A stretch of DNA of 64,000 nucleotides from assembly GCF_014192285.1 (NCBI RefSeq), contig NZ_JACHXQ010000002.1, forward strand, positions 459,752 through 523,751, written 5' to 3'. Of the stretch, positions 45,184-54,673 are shown piece by piece. The translations under genes were made by a program, and so were the position numbers. Under the pieces are notes generated by a model. The model ran no database searches. It was not told where the DNA came from and saw nothing but the letters and a program-made list of their open reading frames with translations. The stretch is from Halomonas fontilapidosi. Lineage in GTDB: Bacteria; Pseudomonadota; Gammaproteobacteria; Pseudomonadales; Halomonadaceae. Every line of letters starts with the position of its first letter. Positions within the stretch are counted from its first letter, which is position 1.

Positions 45184-46434
45184 ATGAGCGATACGTCGAA
45201 GCCCTGGAACAGCCCCATGCCCAACCCGCAGTTCGACCTGATGCGTCGCATCCTGTCGGCGCCCAGCCCGGTGGGGCTGGAGGGCGCCATGACCTATGGC
45301 GTCCTCAAGCCGCACTTCGAGAGCTTCGCGCCCGCCGACTGGCAACTGCAGCAGTTCATGGGGCATGCCGGGGTGGTGCTGGACACTCACCCGGGCCGCG
45401 ACGACCTCTTCAAGGTGATGATCATCGGCCATGCCGACAAGATCCGCATGCAGGTCCGCTCGATCGGCGAGGATGGCAAGATCTGGATCAATACCGACTC
45501 CTTCCTGCCCACCGTGCTGATTGGCCACGAGGTCACGCTGTTCAGCGAGGATCCCGAGGCCCCCGGCCGCTACCGTCGCATCGACGGCGGCACCGTGGAG
45601 GCGCTGGGCGCCATCCATTTCTCCGACCCCGCGCAGCGCTCCGGCGAGAAGGGCATCAAGAAGGAGCAGATCTATCTCGACCTGCAGATTCACGGCGAGA
45701 ACAAGAAGCAGCAGGTCGAGAACCTGGGCGTGCGGCCTGGCGATTCGATCATCCTCGACCGGCCCATCCGCCCCGGCTTCAGCCCGGATACCTTCTACGG
45801 CGCCTACCTGGATAACGGCCTGGGCTGCTTCGTCACCGCCGAGGTGGCCAGACTGATTGCCGAGGCGGGCGGCACCGAGCAGGTGCGCGTGCTGTTCACC
45901 ATCGCCAGCTACGAGGAGATCGGCCGCTTCGGCAGCCGCGTCATGGCCGGCGAACTGCGCCCCGATGCGATCATCGCCGTGGACGTGAACCACGACTATG
46001 TGGCCGCGCCGGGTATTGGTGACCGGCGCATGCAGCCGCTGGAAATGGGCAAGGGCTTCACCATGTCGGTGGGCGCCATCGCCAGCGAACAGCTCAACCG
46101 GATCATCGAGACCACCGCGCGGGAACATGACATTCCCATGCAGCGCGACATCGTCGGCGTGGATACCGGCACCGACGGCATGGCCGGGGTGCTCGCCTCG
46201 GTGGACTGCGCGGCGACCTCCATCGGCTTCCCGATCCGCAACATGCACACCATCTCCGAGACCGGTTACACCAAGGACGTGCTGGCGGCGATTCACGTCA
46301 TCACCCGGGCCGTGAAGGCGCTGGACGCCCTGCCGAACCCGCACCAGGAATTCCGCAACAACCACCCGCGCCTCGACCAGGCCGGGCCGCTGGCGCACCA
46401 GGGCAGCGACAAGCCCGAGAAGACCGACAAGTAA
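45184..46434 (+). CDS. M42-family peptidase (osmolyte-linked type)
   Basis: A 416-aa M42/M20-clan aminopeptidase-like protein. Putative metal sites are GHAD (IIGHADKIRM), the YLDNGLGC segment, the Glu pair in ASYEEIGRFGS and the late His in NMHTISETGYTKD. It resembles the M42 peptidase found with N-acetylglutaminylglutamine amide synthesis genes in other bacteria, but those partners (ngg, asnO) are not present here. Charged C-terminal residues follow the catalytic core. A strong hairpin separates it from the convergent operon. Confidence 0.8.
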   Translation: MSDTSKPWNSPMPNPQFDLMRRILSAPSPVGLEGAMTYGVLKPHFESFAPADWQLQQFMGHAGVVLDTHPGRDDLFKVMIIGHADKIRMQVRSIGEDGKIWINTDSFLPTVLIGHEVTLFSEDPEAPGRYRRIDGGTVEALGAIHFSDPAQRSGEKGIKKEQIYLDLQIHGENKKQQVENLGVRPGDSIILDRPIRPGFSPDTFYGAYLDNGLGCFVTAEVARLIAEAGGTEQVRVLFTIASYEEIGRFGSRVMAGELRPDAIIAVDVNHDYVAAPGIGDRRMQPLEMGKGFTMSVGAIASEQLNRIIETTAREHDIPMQRDIVGVDTGTDGMAGVLASVDCAATSIGFPIRNMHTISETGYTKDVLAAIHVITRAVKALDALPNPHQEFRNNHPRLDQAGPLAHQGSDKPEKTDK

Positions 46435-46456
46435 CCGCGTACGCGCTTGAAGGCAT

Positions 46457-46489
46457 GCAGCAGGGCGGGCCTCGGGCCCGCCCTGCTGC
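46457..46489. terminator. 15-bp-stem terminator between convergent operons
   Basis: A perfect 15-bp stem (46457-46471 with 46475-46489) with a 3-base loop. T-rich sequence is weak on both sides (GTTTGG on the plus side). It would stop transcripts from both directions. Confidence 0.65.
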
Positions 46490-46500
46490 GTTTGGCAACG

Positions 46501-47394
46501 CTAGCCGAGCCCGGCGAGCGCCTCAGCCAGCAAAGGCGCCATGGAAATGGTGTTGCTCTCGTGGGCGATGCAGTCGGTGCTCCACACCTCGCCGACCCCG
46601 GCCGCCTGGATCACCGCCAGGGCGTCATCGGCAAACAGCGCATGGGTGATCGCCACGTCCACGGACGCTGCCCCGGCGCCGAGCAGCGCCTCGGCGGCGC
46701 GGGCGAGCGTGTGACCGGAGCTCGCCACGTCATCCATCAGCACCACCTGGCGGCCGGCGAGCGCGATGTCTGGCAGTTCGACCTGCACGTTGCGGTCGCC
46801 GTTGCGAGTCTTGTGGCAGGTACCGACATCGAAGCCGGTCATCTCGCCAGCCTGGCGGACCCACTGCAGGGCCTCCTCGTCCGGCCCCAGCAGCAGGGGA
46901 TCCTGGCGTTGCTCGGCAATCAGCTCGGCCAGGCGCGGGGCGCCGGAGAGCGCGATGGCGAAGTCGAGGGGGATCGCCTGGTCGAGGCGCTCTATGCGGT
47001 GCAGGTGCGGGTCGACAGTGATCACGGCATCGAACAGCTCAGCGAGAAAGCCGCCGACGATGGTCTGGCTGACGATCTCGCCGGGGTGGAAGGCGATATC
47101 CTGGCGCATGTAAGCGAGATAGGGCGCGACCAGGACCAGGCGCTGAACGCCCTGCCGGCGGGCATGACGCGCCAGCAGTAGCAGCTCGATGAGCTTCTCG
47201 TTGGGCCGGTCGAGGCTGCGATAGAGCACCAGGGTGTCGGGAAACTTCCCGGTCTCGGCGAAGGGCAGCGTGAGCTTGAGCTCCTGGTCGGGAAAACGGT
47301 GGCATTCCACCGCCTGGGCGGGCAGGTCGGCCGCCGCGGCGAGCCGCCGCGCAGGGGCCTCCTCGTCCAGAAAATACAGCAGCGCGCGCGTCAT
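46501..47394 (-). CDS. PRPP-synthetase-like protein (divergent paralogue)
   Basis: A 297-aa type I phosphoribosyltransferase-fold protein related to ribose-phosphate diphosphokinase. It keeps APYLAYMRQDIAFHPGE, DPHLHRIERLDQ in place of the usual DLH/DVH motif, and the PRPP-binding loop VVLMDDVASSGHTL. A flexible-loop equivalent is HKTRNGDRNVQVE. ATG 47394 has GGGAGG upstream, 14 bases after the stop of the AMP-phosphorylase-type gene, so the two are cotranscribed. The partner suggests that it handles ribose 1,5-bisphosphate or ribose 5-phosphate in nucleotide salvage; this is inference. Confidence 0.8.
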   Translation of the reverse strand: MTRALLYFLDEEAPARRLAAAADLPAQAVECHRFPDQELKLTLPFAETGKFPDTLVLYRSLDRPNEKLIELLLLARHARRQGVQRLVLVAPYLAYMRQDIAFHPGEIVSQTIVGGFLAELFDAVITVDPHLHRIERLDQAIPLDFAIALSGAPRLAELIAEQRQDPLLLGPDEEALQWVRQAGEMTGFDVGTCHKTRNGDRNVQVELPDIALAGRQVVLMDDVASSGHTLARAAEALLGAGAASVDVAITHALFADDALAVIQAAGVGEVWSTDCIAHESNTISMAPLLAEALAGLG

Positions 47395-47407
47395 CGAACC
47401 TCCCTGT

Positions 47408-48991
47408 TCAGAACTCGACGTTGAGCCGGATGATCTCGTCGGGCCCGCCAATAGCGATGCCGGGGTCCCGCTCGGTGGCCTGATGGGCGAAGGTCAGCTC
47501 ATTGCGATAGGCGGCATGAACACGATAGAGCGGCTGGCCCCGGGTCACCGGGTCGCCGATGCGTCTGAGCAGGTCGACGCCGGCCCCCGCCGCCTTGGGA
47601 GCCCCCGCCAGGCGGGCGATGCGTGCCAGCTGCAGATTGTTGATGCCGGTCACCACGCCGTCCGCCACGGCCAGCACCTCGAAACTGTGGGGGGCCAGCG
47701 GCGGATTGTCCGGATCGAAGGGCTTGGCCCCCTGGGCCTCGATGATCGCCCGCATCTTCTCGGCCGCCCGGCCGTCATCGAGGATGTCGCGGGCGATACC
47801 GAAGCCGGCGCCGCCGCGCACATCGGGGTCGAACTCCAGCATCCGCCCGGCCAGACGCAGCGCCTTGAGGCGCAGATCCATGGGCGCCTCGGGGTGGTTG
47901 GTGAGCACTCGCATCACGTCGCGGCCCTCCAGCACGGGGCCGATACCGTGCCCCACCGGCTGGCTGCCATCGGTGATCACCACGTCCAGGGTCAGGCCCA
48001 TGCAGCCGGCCACAAACTCGAAGAGCCGGCGCAACTGGCGTGCCTCGGGCATGGAGCGCACCTTGGCGTTGGGGCCAACGGGGATATCGAGCAGCAGGTG
48101 GCTGGAACCGGCGGCGACCTTCTTGGAGAGAATGGAGGCGACCATCTGGCCCGGCGAATCGATGGAGAGCGGGCGCTCCACCGAGATCAGCACGTCGTCG
48201 GCCGGCGACAGCTCGCTGGTGCCGCCCCAGGCCAGGCAGCCGCGATGAGTGCGCACGATCTCGCCCAGCACGTCGAAGGGCAGGTCGACATTGGCCAACA
48301 CCTCCATGGTATCGGCGGTGCCCGAGGGTGAGGTGATGGCTCGCGACGAGGTCTTGGGGCACAGCAGGCCGTGGGCGGCGACGATGGGCACCACCAGCAT
48401 GGAGGTGCGGTTGCCCGGGATGCCGCCGATACAGTGCTTGTCGACCACCGGATGCTCGTGCCAGTCGAGGCGGCGCCCGACCCGGCTCATGGCATCGCTC
48501 AGGTAGAAAACCTCCTCACGGTCGAGCTCGCCGCGATCGCAACCCACCACGAAGGCGGTCAGCTCGATCTTGGAGTAGCGCAGCTCGGCGATGTCGCGAA
48601 TGATGTGCCGGAAGTCATCGCGCGACAGCCGCTCGCCGGCGAGTTTGCGATGCAGGGCGGGAATCGAGGCCGGGGGCTCCGCCTGGGAGACGCTCACCGG
48701 ATGGCCCTCCGCCACGCCCAGGGCCTCGAAGGCGTCCTCGGAGAGGCCGAGCTGCTGGCAGTCGACGATAGTGGCATCGTCCACCACATTGAGGCTTGCC
48801 AGGATGCGCTGGCCGTTAGCACGGACCTCCACCTTGGAGAGCGCCTGGAAGCCCTCGGCGCGATAGAGGTCGCATTCGCGATGCAGGTAGGCCACGTTCT
48901 CGCGGTAGGTGTCGATGCCGACCCGCTTGAGAGAGAGCGGCGAGAGGGTATCATCCAGGGCTTCCGCCCGAGTGGCATCAGTCGTCGTCAT
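47408..48991 (-). CDS. AMP-phosphorylase / thymidine phosphorylase family enzyme
   Basis: A 527-aa nucleoside/nucleotide phosphorylase of the long form best known from archaea. Key segments are [34 protein letters not shown] and [14 protein letters not shown]. The length (about 500) and the N-terminal domain (about 1-85) match archaeal AMP phosphorylases, not bacterial DeoA (about 440). Those enzymes split NMP and phosphate into base and ribose 1,5-bisphosphate. The downstream PRPP-synthetase-like gene supports a salvage pathway acting on phosphorylated ribose. No R15P isomerase or RuBisCO gene is in the window. Confidence 0.88.
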   Translation of the reverse strand: MTTTDATRAEALDDTLSPLSLKRVGIDTYRENVAYLHRECDLYRAEGFQALSKVEVRANGQRILASLNVVDDATIVDCQQLGLSEDAFEALGVAEGHPVSVSQAEPPASIPALHRKLAGERLSRDDFRHIIRDIAELRYSKIELTAFVVGCDRGELDREEVFYLSDAMSRVGRRLDWHEHPVVDKHCIGGIPGNRTSMLVVPIVAAHGLLCPKTSSRAITSPSGTADTMEVLANVDLPFDVLGEIVRTHRGCLAWGGTSELSPADDVLISVERPLSIDSPGQMVASILSKKVAAGSSHLLLDIPVGPNAKVRSMPEARQLRRLFEFVAGCMGLTLDVVITDGSQPVGHGIGPVLEGRDVMRVLTNHPEAPMDLRLKALRLAGRMLEFDPDVRGGAGFGIARDILDDGRAAEKMRAIIEAQGAKPFDPDNPPLAPHSFEVLAVADGVVTGINNLQLARIARLAGAPKAAGAGVDLLRRIGDPVTRGQPLYRVHAAYRNELTFAHQATERDPGIAIGGPDEIIRLNVEF

Positions 48992-49163
48992 GGCGGTCTT
49001 CCTTGTGACGGCCTGCCGGCCTGCCGACCTCGCGTCACGCAGGTGACGAATGGGTCCATCCTAGCAGCGCCCCGCCAGAGCGTCATTCGGCACGGCTCGG
49101 GCCGTGACGGCAGTCACGCGATCGCGATAGGCTTGCGGTATCTCGGCAGAAGGACCACCGCAC

Positions 49164-49622
49164 GTGCTCGATGCTACCCTGGATGTCGGCCACTTCTGGG
49201 CTGTGGCCATCACCTTGATCGCCGTCGTGGCCTGCGTGCTGCTGCATTACGAGGTCTCGCTACGGCTCTGGCAAGGCCTGGAGCGCTCACACAGCACCCT
49301 GCGTCGGCGCTTCCTCAAGCTGAGTTTCGGCCTGTTCGCCGCCCATATTGCCGAGATCTGGCTGTTCGCCGTGGCCATGGCCCTGCTCGGAGAGCACCCG
49401 CTGGCTGGAGGCCTGTCAGGCATCGGCGCCGTCAACTTCCTCGACTACGTCTACTTCTCGGCGGTCAGCTTTACCACGGTCGGCTATGGCGACCTCTTCC
49501 CCACCGGGCCGATTCGTTTCATGGCAGGCACCGAGGCACTGCTCGGCTTCATGCTGATCACCTGGTCGGCGTCGCTTACCTTCCTCGAGATGCAGCGCCA
49601 CTGGTCACGGCGCGAACGCTGA
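49164..49622 (+). CDS. Small potassium channel-like protein
   Basis: A 152-aa inner-membrane protein with the potassium selectivity filter TVGYGD at 105-110, preceded by a pore helix (DYVYFSAVSFT). Hydrophobic segments at about 8-28, 56-76 and 117-140 surround it. No RCK/TrkA-N ligand domain or voltage sensor is present. The start is GTG 49164 with AAGGA about ten bases upstream. It is monocistronic. A role in K+ homeostasis under salt stress is plausible. Confidence 0.85.
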   Translation: MLDATLDVGHFWAVAITLIAVVACVLLHYEVSLRLWQGLERSHSTLRRRFLKLSFGLFAAHIAEIWLFAVAMALLGEHPLAGGLSGIGAVNFLDYVYFSAVSFTTVGYGDLFPTGPIRFMAGTEALLGFMLITWSASLTFLEMQRHWSRRER

Positions 49623-49753
49623 GCCGCGAGCGCTGAGTCGAGCGCGCTGAGCCAGACCCGGAGAAGAGGCAATCCCACGATGTCACCGGCTGGCCATACG
49701 TTCTGATGGCATAAGGCGACAAGGTATTCCACGAATACGGGAGAGGCGGGAAG

Positions 49754-50701
49754 CTACTCCTGGGCCGAGGCCGTGCAGACCCGGTCCCGCCCCTGGCGCT
49801 TGGCGCGATACATCGCCTGGTCGGCCGTCTTGAGCAAGTTTTCCAGGCTTACCTCGCCACAGGAGGCCGCCGCCACCCCGATACTTGCCGTGCCATGGAT
49901 GGACTGCCCCGCATAGGCGAATGGCGACGCATGCAGCGCCAGACGCAGGCGTTCAGCCAGCGCCGTGGCATCACTCAAGGAAGTCCCCGGCAGCGCCAGG
50001 GCGAACTCCTCGCCACCGAAGCGGCAGAGGATATCGCTGTCGCGCAGCTCAGCCCGGAATATTCGGGCCACCTCGCGCAGGACATGATCCCCCGCGGCAT
50101 GACCATGGGCATCATTGATCGCCTTGAAGTGGTCGAGATCAATCAGCAGCACGGCGAAAACGTGCTCGGCCGGAAGGCACGCCAGCTGCTCACGGCAGGC
50201 CGCAAAGAAGGCACGTCGATTGAGCAGCTGGGTCAACTCATCGCGGTAGGCCAGCCGCTCGACGCGGTGATGCGAAGCCTTTAGGGCATCCTCCAGCGCC
50301 TTGCGCTCAGTGATATCGGTAGCGATCTCGACCCTCGCCAGACGCCCATCGCTCCACACGATGGCCTGGTCGCGGCACTGGTACCAGCGACCATCCTGGG
50401 TGTTCTGGAACTCCCACACTACGGCAGCCCCGGGCCGCCCCTGAGCATCGAGCAGCCGGGGGTTGTTGCAGAACTCGCAGGGCCCGCTCTGGCCCTCCTG
50501 CAACACCTGCCAGCATTTGCGCCCGTCCGGCTCGCCCCACTGCTGACGTCCATAGGCGTTCAGGAACAGCAGATCATGGGAGTGCATGTCACTGACATAG
50601 ACCGCCGCATCCAGGCTATCGAGAATACGCAGCAGATCCTCGGCGCCGGGCGACGCCGTGGTGTTCTCGGAAACCTGGAGGGTAGGCAACTTGCGGGTCA
50701 T
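49754..50701 (-). CDS. Diguanylate cyclase with PAS-like sensor
   Basis: A 315-aa cytoplasmic signalling enzyme. Residues about 20-135 form a PAS-like domain with GRKCWQVLQEGQSGPCEFCN, whose three Cys suggest metal, heme or redox sensing. The GGDEF domain follows (about 155-310) with an active GGEEF site and an upstream RxxD inhibitory site (RDSD, five residues before GGEEF), so it should make cyclic-di-GMP under product feedback. A short coiled-coil linker joins the domains. No membrane segments. Confidence 0.92.
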   Translation of the reverse strand: MTRKLPTLQVSENTTASPGAEDLLRILDSLDAAVYVSDMHSHDLLFLNAYGRQQWGEPDGRKCWQVLQEGQSGPCEFCNNPRLLDAQGRPGAAVVWEFQNTQDGRWYQCRDQAIVWSDGRLARVEIATDITERKALEDALKASHHRVERLAYRDELTQLLNRRAFFAACREQLACLPAEHVFAVLLIDLDHFKAINDAHGHAAGDHVLREVARIFRAELRDSDILCRFGGEEFALALPGTSLSDATALAERLRLALHASPFAYAGQSIHGTASIGVAAASCGEVSLENLLKTADQAMYRAKRQGRDRVCTASAQE

Positions 50702-50787
50702 GAGAGGCTCGAGGGCATGAAGGCCATGGGCCAGCGTGGATGGACGAGTCCACTATGGCAGCCCGAATCGGCGATAGCCATTGGACC

Positions 50788-51159
50788 TCAGGGCAAACGT
50801 CCTTCTCGGGCCAGGCGACGCCGCACCCAGCGGTCGTAATACCAGCGCAGCGCGGGCTTGATTCCCGGCAGGCCGACCAGCCAAGCCAACGGCTTGAGGC
50901 GCGGCACCCGGCGCATCAGCAGGATATAGGCGTCGATCCCTTCCTGAATCGACCCGCCCTCCTCCTCCACATGCAGGGAGAGCAGCGCGGCCTCAGGGTC
51001 GACGCCCTTCTCGCCCAGCGTCTGCTGGTGCTCGTTCACATCGCACCATGCCACTTGGTCGCCGGCCTCCCCCGCCCAGCGTTCGTAGCGGGCACGATCC
51101 CGCTGGCAGATGGGGCAGGCACCATCGTAGTAGACCTTCAGCGGTGGCAGATCGGACAT
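50788..51159 (-). CDS. DCC-family thiol-disulfide oxidoreductase
   Basis: A 123-aa protein with the YYDGACPICQRD motif (DxxCxxC) that defines the DCC/DUF393 family. Members have a thioredoxin-like fold and are presumed redox proteins, though few have been tested. ATG 51159 has AGGAGA upstream; the longer frame to 51186 is not supported. It stands alone. Confidence 0.85.
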   Translation of the reverse strand: MSDLPPLKVYYDGACPICQRDRARYERWAGEAGDQVAWCDVNEHQQTLGEKGVDPEAALLSLHVEEEGGSIQEGIDAYILLMRRVPRLKPLAWLVGLPGIKPALRWYYDRWVRRRLAREGRLP

Positions 51160-51358
51160 GGGGGTCTCCTTTCTGACGTGGCTCACCGCGGCAGACGCCG
51201 TTCGGCCGCGAGAGGTTCAACGCAGGATGCCAGACGCCGCGAGCCCCTTGCCCGAGCAGATGGAGAACCCTTGTCTCCAGCGGTGAAAAGCTGACCTGAC
51301 ACATGGCTGTCACGCTTGCGCGCCAAGCTCGGTAAAAGTGCCAATGGAGGCCGCCGGC

Positions 51359-52690
51359 ATGCCCCACCGCGAACCGCTCAGCGCAGCCGAACAGACGTTC
51401 CTCATGCGGCTGGCCCAGGGTAACGCGCTGAGCCTGCAACGTCAGGCCGAATGCGATACGCAGCGAGGACTCACTTCGCCCTCGCGGGCTGCGACTGCCG
51501 CACCTGGCGCCGAGACCCGCACCCTGACGATCCTGATGATCTCGGACGTCTACCTGCCGCGAGTGAACGGGGTCTCCACCTCCATTACCAGCTTCTGCGC
51601 GGCGCTGGAGCGCCTCGGCCATTCGGTGACGCTGATCTGCCCCGCCTATCCGGTGGGTCAGACGGATCGGCCCGACGTGCTGCGCATTGGCTCCCGCGGC
51701 GTGCCCGGCGATCCCGAGGACCGGATGATGCGCTATCGCGAGGTGCTGGCGCTGGCCCCGCAGCTGCTGGCCCAGGCATTCGATCTGATCCACGTGCACA
51801 CGCCCTTCGTGGCGCACAGCGCCGGCATCGCCCTGGGGGAGCGCTTGGGCATTCCCGTGGTGGCGACCTACCACACCCTCTTCGAGGAGTACCTGCACCA
51901 CTATGTGCGCTGGCTGCCGCGACGCTGGCTGCGCTTCGTGGCCCGGCGTCTCTCGGTACGCCAGTGCCACCAGCTGGATGCCCTGGTCGTGCCCTCCTTC
52001 GCCATGCGTGATGTCTTGAGCCGCTATGGCGTGACAGCGCCCATGGCGGTCATTCCCACCGGCCTGGCCCTCGAGGCGTTCACTCAACCCCAGACGACGG
52101 ACGACTTCCGTGCCCGCTACGGCCTGCCGCCGACGGCTCGGCTACTGCTCTACGTGGGACGCGCCGCCCATGAGAAGAACATCGGCTTTCTGATCGCGTT
52201 GCTGCCGCGAATACTGGCCCAGCATCCCGATGCGCACCTGGTCATTACCGGCGAGGGCCCGGCGCGAGCGGCGCTGGCCCGGCAGGCTCGGGCGACGGGC
52301 GTTGGCGAGTCGGTCCACTTCCTGGGCTACCTGGATCGCGACGGCCCCTTGCAAGCCGCCTACCGCGCCGCCGACGCCTTCGTGTTCGCCTCGCGTACCG
52401 AGACCCAAGGCCTGGTACTGCTCGAGGCCCTGGCCCTGAGCACGCCCGTGGTCTCCACCGCGGTGATGGGCACCCGCGACATCCTGGCGGATGGCGAAGG
52501 CTGCCTGATTGCCGAGGAGACCCACGATGACTTCGCCGCCAAGGTCAACCGGGTACTGAGCGACCCGGCACTGCGCGAGAGGCTTGCCCGCCGCGGCCAG
52601 ATCCACGCCGCCCGGTGGCACGAAGACACCCAAGCCGCCGAGCTGGTGACGATGTACCTCACCAGTAGGCGGGATCGTCGAACGTCGTGA
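51359..52690 (+). CDS. Glycosyltransferase family 4 protein
   Basis: A 443-aa GT4 retaining glycosyltransferase with a GT-B fold. The N-terminal domain has LMISDVYLPRVNGVSTSI, close to enzymes that transfer mannose or glucose to lipids. The sugar-nucleotide site is in the C-terminal half, with LLYVGRAAHEKN and EGLLLLEA-like FASRTETQGLVLLEALAL. The first 50 residues before that domain look poorly conserved. ATG 51359 has GGAGG eight bases upstream. Likely role: glycolipid or cell-envelope sugar assembly. No sugar operon surrounds it. Confidence 0.85.
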   Translation: MPHREPLSAAEQTFLMRLAQGNALSLQRQAECDTQRGLTSPSRAATAAPGAETRTLTILMISDVYLPRVNGVSTSITSFCAALERLGHSVTLICPAYPVGQTDRPDVLRIGSRGVPGDPEDRMMRYREVLALAPQLLAQAFDLIHVHTPFVAHSAGIALGERLGIPVVATYHTLFEEYLHHYVRWLPRRWLRFVARRLSVRQCHQLDALVVPSFAMRDVLSRYGVTAPMAVIPTGLALEAFTQPQTTDDFRARYGLPPTARLLLYVGRAAHEKNIGFLIALLPRILAQHPDAHLVITGEGPARAALARQARATGVGESVHFLGYLDRDGPLQAAYRAADAFVFASRTETQGLVLLEALALSTPVVSTAVMGTRDILADGEGCLIAEETHDDFAAKVNRVLSDPALRERLARRGQIHAARWHEDTQAAELVTMYLTSRRDRRTS

Positions 52691-52883
52691 CACAGCGTGG
52701 GACACCGACCAGGGACTCAAATGTCAGCCTCGAGAAGAAGAGGCTGCCCACGATCCGGCCCCTCTCCATGGCCACGACCCCCAGAACATCCCGCGAGTCG
52801 GTATCGGCCTGCAGGTAGCGCTCATGGGGCCTCCGACCAGAGGCGAGCAGAGGCTCAGGCCGTCCAGGGCAGTGGCGGCGCAG
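52659..52883 (-). pseudogene. Possible C-terminal remnant of a larger oxidoreductase
   Basis: A stop-free frame from about 52883 to a TGA at 52659, without an ATG-type start with ribosome site, encodes a protein-like tail (RYLQADTDSRDVLGVVAMER then GRIVGSLFFSRL). The sequence vaguely recalls the C-terminus of assimilatory nitrate reductases. It overlaps the ends of the pirin and glycosyltransferase genes. It may be a decayed gene end or chance. Confidence 0.2.
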
Positions 52884-53796
52884 TCAGCCGCGGGCCGTCG
52901 AACGCGGGAATGCTGCCGAAACGGGAGCTTTCGGCCTCCCAGTCGCGCTGGGCCTCGCTGATCTCCGCCTTGCTGTGGCCGACGAAGTTCCACCAGATCA
53001 GGATCTCCTCGCCCAGGGGTTCGCCGCCCACCAACAAGACCCGGCTGCCGGGCGGCAGCGTCACTGTCACCTCGTCGCGGCCGCGGCCCAGGTAGGCCAG
53101 CTCATGGGTGGCGAAGGTGTCGCCCTCGATCTCCAGATCCCCCTGAAGGGCGACCAGGCCGTACTCGAAGTCCTCGCGCAGCGACAGCCGCAACGGGCCG
53201 CCCTGTGGGCTGGCCAGGTCCAGGGCCACCAGCGGCGAGAAGGTCAGGGTCGGCGCCCGATATCCGGCGAACTCGCCCACCAGCAGGGTCAGCTCAGTGC
53301 CCTCCTCCTGCCAGCTGGGCAGGGTTGGGTAATGGTCGAAGCGCGGGTCGGTGGCGCGATCCGCCTCAGGCAGGGCAATCCACAGTTGGGCGGCATGCAG
53401 GGTCGCCTCGTCTGACAGCGACTCCTCGGTATGGCTAATGCCGTGGCCGGCGGTCATCAGGTTGACCTGGCCGGGGCGGATCACCTGGGCGGTGCCCAAG
53501 CTGTCACGGTGGAGGAGCTCGCCCTCGAGCATCCAGGTGAAGGTCTGCAGGCCGATATGCGGATGGGGGCCGACCCGAAGGCCGGGATCGTCCGCCGCGA
53601 AGTCGGCGGGGCCGATATGATCGAAGAAGCACCAGGCGCCAATCAGCCGGCGCTGGCGGCGGGGCAAGGCGCGGTTGACGGGGATGCCGCCCACCTCGGC
53701 GCTATGCGGCGTGACGTGCTGCACCTGGCGCTGGCCGTCGATGATGGGGCAGTCGAGGGAGCGGGCAAGTTCGCGTTGGTTGACGAGATTGCTCAT
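52855..53796 (-). CDS. Pirin-family protein 1
   Basis: A 313-aa bicupin. Iron ligands are in GPHPHIGLQTFTWM and the TAGHGISHTEES segment. Bacterial pirins are quercetinase-like dioxygenases or regulators. It differs clearly from the second pirin at 54674-55546 and is about 25 residues longer. It is followed by no gene on its strand and preceded by the YcaC-like gene. The cluster faces a LysR regulator. Confidence 0.9.
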   Translation of the reverse strand: MSNLVNQRELARSLDCPIIDGQRQVQHVTPHSAEVGGIPVNRALPRRQRRLIGAWCFFDHIGPADFAADDPGLRVGPHPHIGLQTFTWMLEGELLHRDSLGTAQVIRPGQVNLMTAGHGISHTEESLSDEATLHAAQLWIALPEADRATDPRFDHYPTLPSWQEEGTELTLLVGEFAGYRAPTLTFSPLVALDLASPQGGPLRLSLREDFEYGLVALQGDLEIEGDTFATHELAYLGRGRDEVTVTLPPGSRVLLVGGEPLGEEILIWWNFVGHSKAEISEAQRDWEAESSRFGSIPAFDGPRLTAPPLPWTA

Positions 53797-53965
53797 GGTC
53801 TAGCGCTCCTGGTGGGAAAAGAAGGGACCGGCCCTCGCATAGGCTTTGAAGAGCCGTGCCAGGGCCGGGCCCTCGGCGCGCTACCCATAGCGTCGAGACA
53901 GTCAGCGGTGCCTGTTCGAGGCGTGTCGCGTGGCCGACGCCATGGGTTCGTATCGGGTCGGCGCC

Positions 53966-54592
53966 TTAGTTCAGTTGGCTTTGCTGATTATAACTCTGCA
54001 TCAGGTTGGCGTAGGCGGGCAGGTGGCCGGCCAGCAGGCCGCCAAAGCCCTCGATATCGTTGCGCCAGTCACGGTGCAGTTCGCAGCCCACGCCGAACCA
54101 GGTCATCAGCTGGGCGCCGGCCTGGGACATACGATCCCAAGCGGCGTCCCGGGTGGTCTGGTTGAAGGTCCCAGAGGCGTCGGTGACCACGAAGACCTCA
54201 TAACCTTCCTCCAGGGCCGAGAGCGCCGGGAAGGCCACGCACACCTCGGTGACCACCCCAGCGATCAGTAACTGCTTCTTGCCGGTGGCCTTGATGGCAG
54301 CGACGAACTCTTCGTTGTCCCAGGCGTTGATCTGCCCCGGGCGGGCCAAATAAGGCGCCTGCGGGAACGTCTCCTTGAGCTCCGGCACCATGGGGCCGTT
54401 GGGGCCATCCTCGAAACTGGTGGTGAGGATGGTGGGAATTTCGAAGAACTTGGCGATATCGGCCAGGGCCAGGACATTGTTCTTGAAGTCGTCCGGGCTG
54501 AAGTCGCGCACCAGGGAGAGCAGGCCGGCCTGGTGGTCCACCATCAGCAGGGCCACGTTATCCTTGTCGAGCCGATTGTAGGTAAAGGACAT
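53966..54592 (-). CDS. YcaC-like cysteine hydrolase (isochorismatase superfamily)
   Basis: A 208-aa hydrolase of the isochorismatase-like fold. The catalytic triad is visible as Asp in MVDHQAGLLSLV, Lys in ATGKKQLLIAG and Cys in VTEVCVAFPALS. It closely follows the YcaC pattern, an octameric enzyme of unknown substrate. The start is the second ATG of MTM at 54592, because the GGAG is only one base from the first. It lies between two pirin genes. Confidence 0.9.
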   Translation of the reverse strand: MSFTYNRLDKDNVALLMVDHQAGLLSLVRDFSPDDFKNNVLALADIAKFFEIPTILTTSFEDGPNGPMVPELKETFPQAPYLARPGQINAWDNEEFVAAIKATGKKQLLIAGVVTEVCVAFPALSALEEGYEVFVVTDASGTFNQTTRDAAWDRMSQAGAQLMTWFGVGCELHRDWRNDIEGFGGLLAGHLPAYANLMQSYNQQSQLN

Positions 54593-54673
54593 GGTCATTC
54601 TCCTTTCGCTGTCGTTGGCAGTCAGGGGCTGCCCGACGACCATCGCCGGGCAGGACTAGACGCATGAGTCGAT

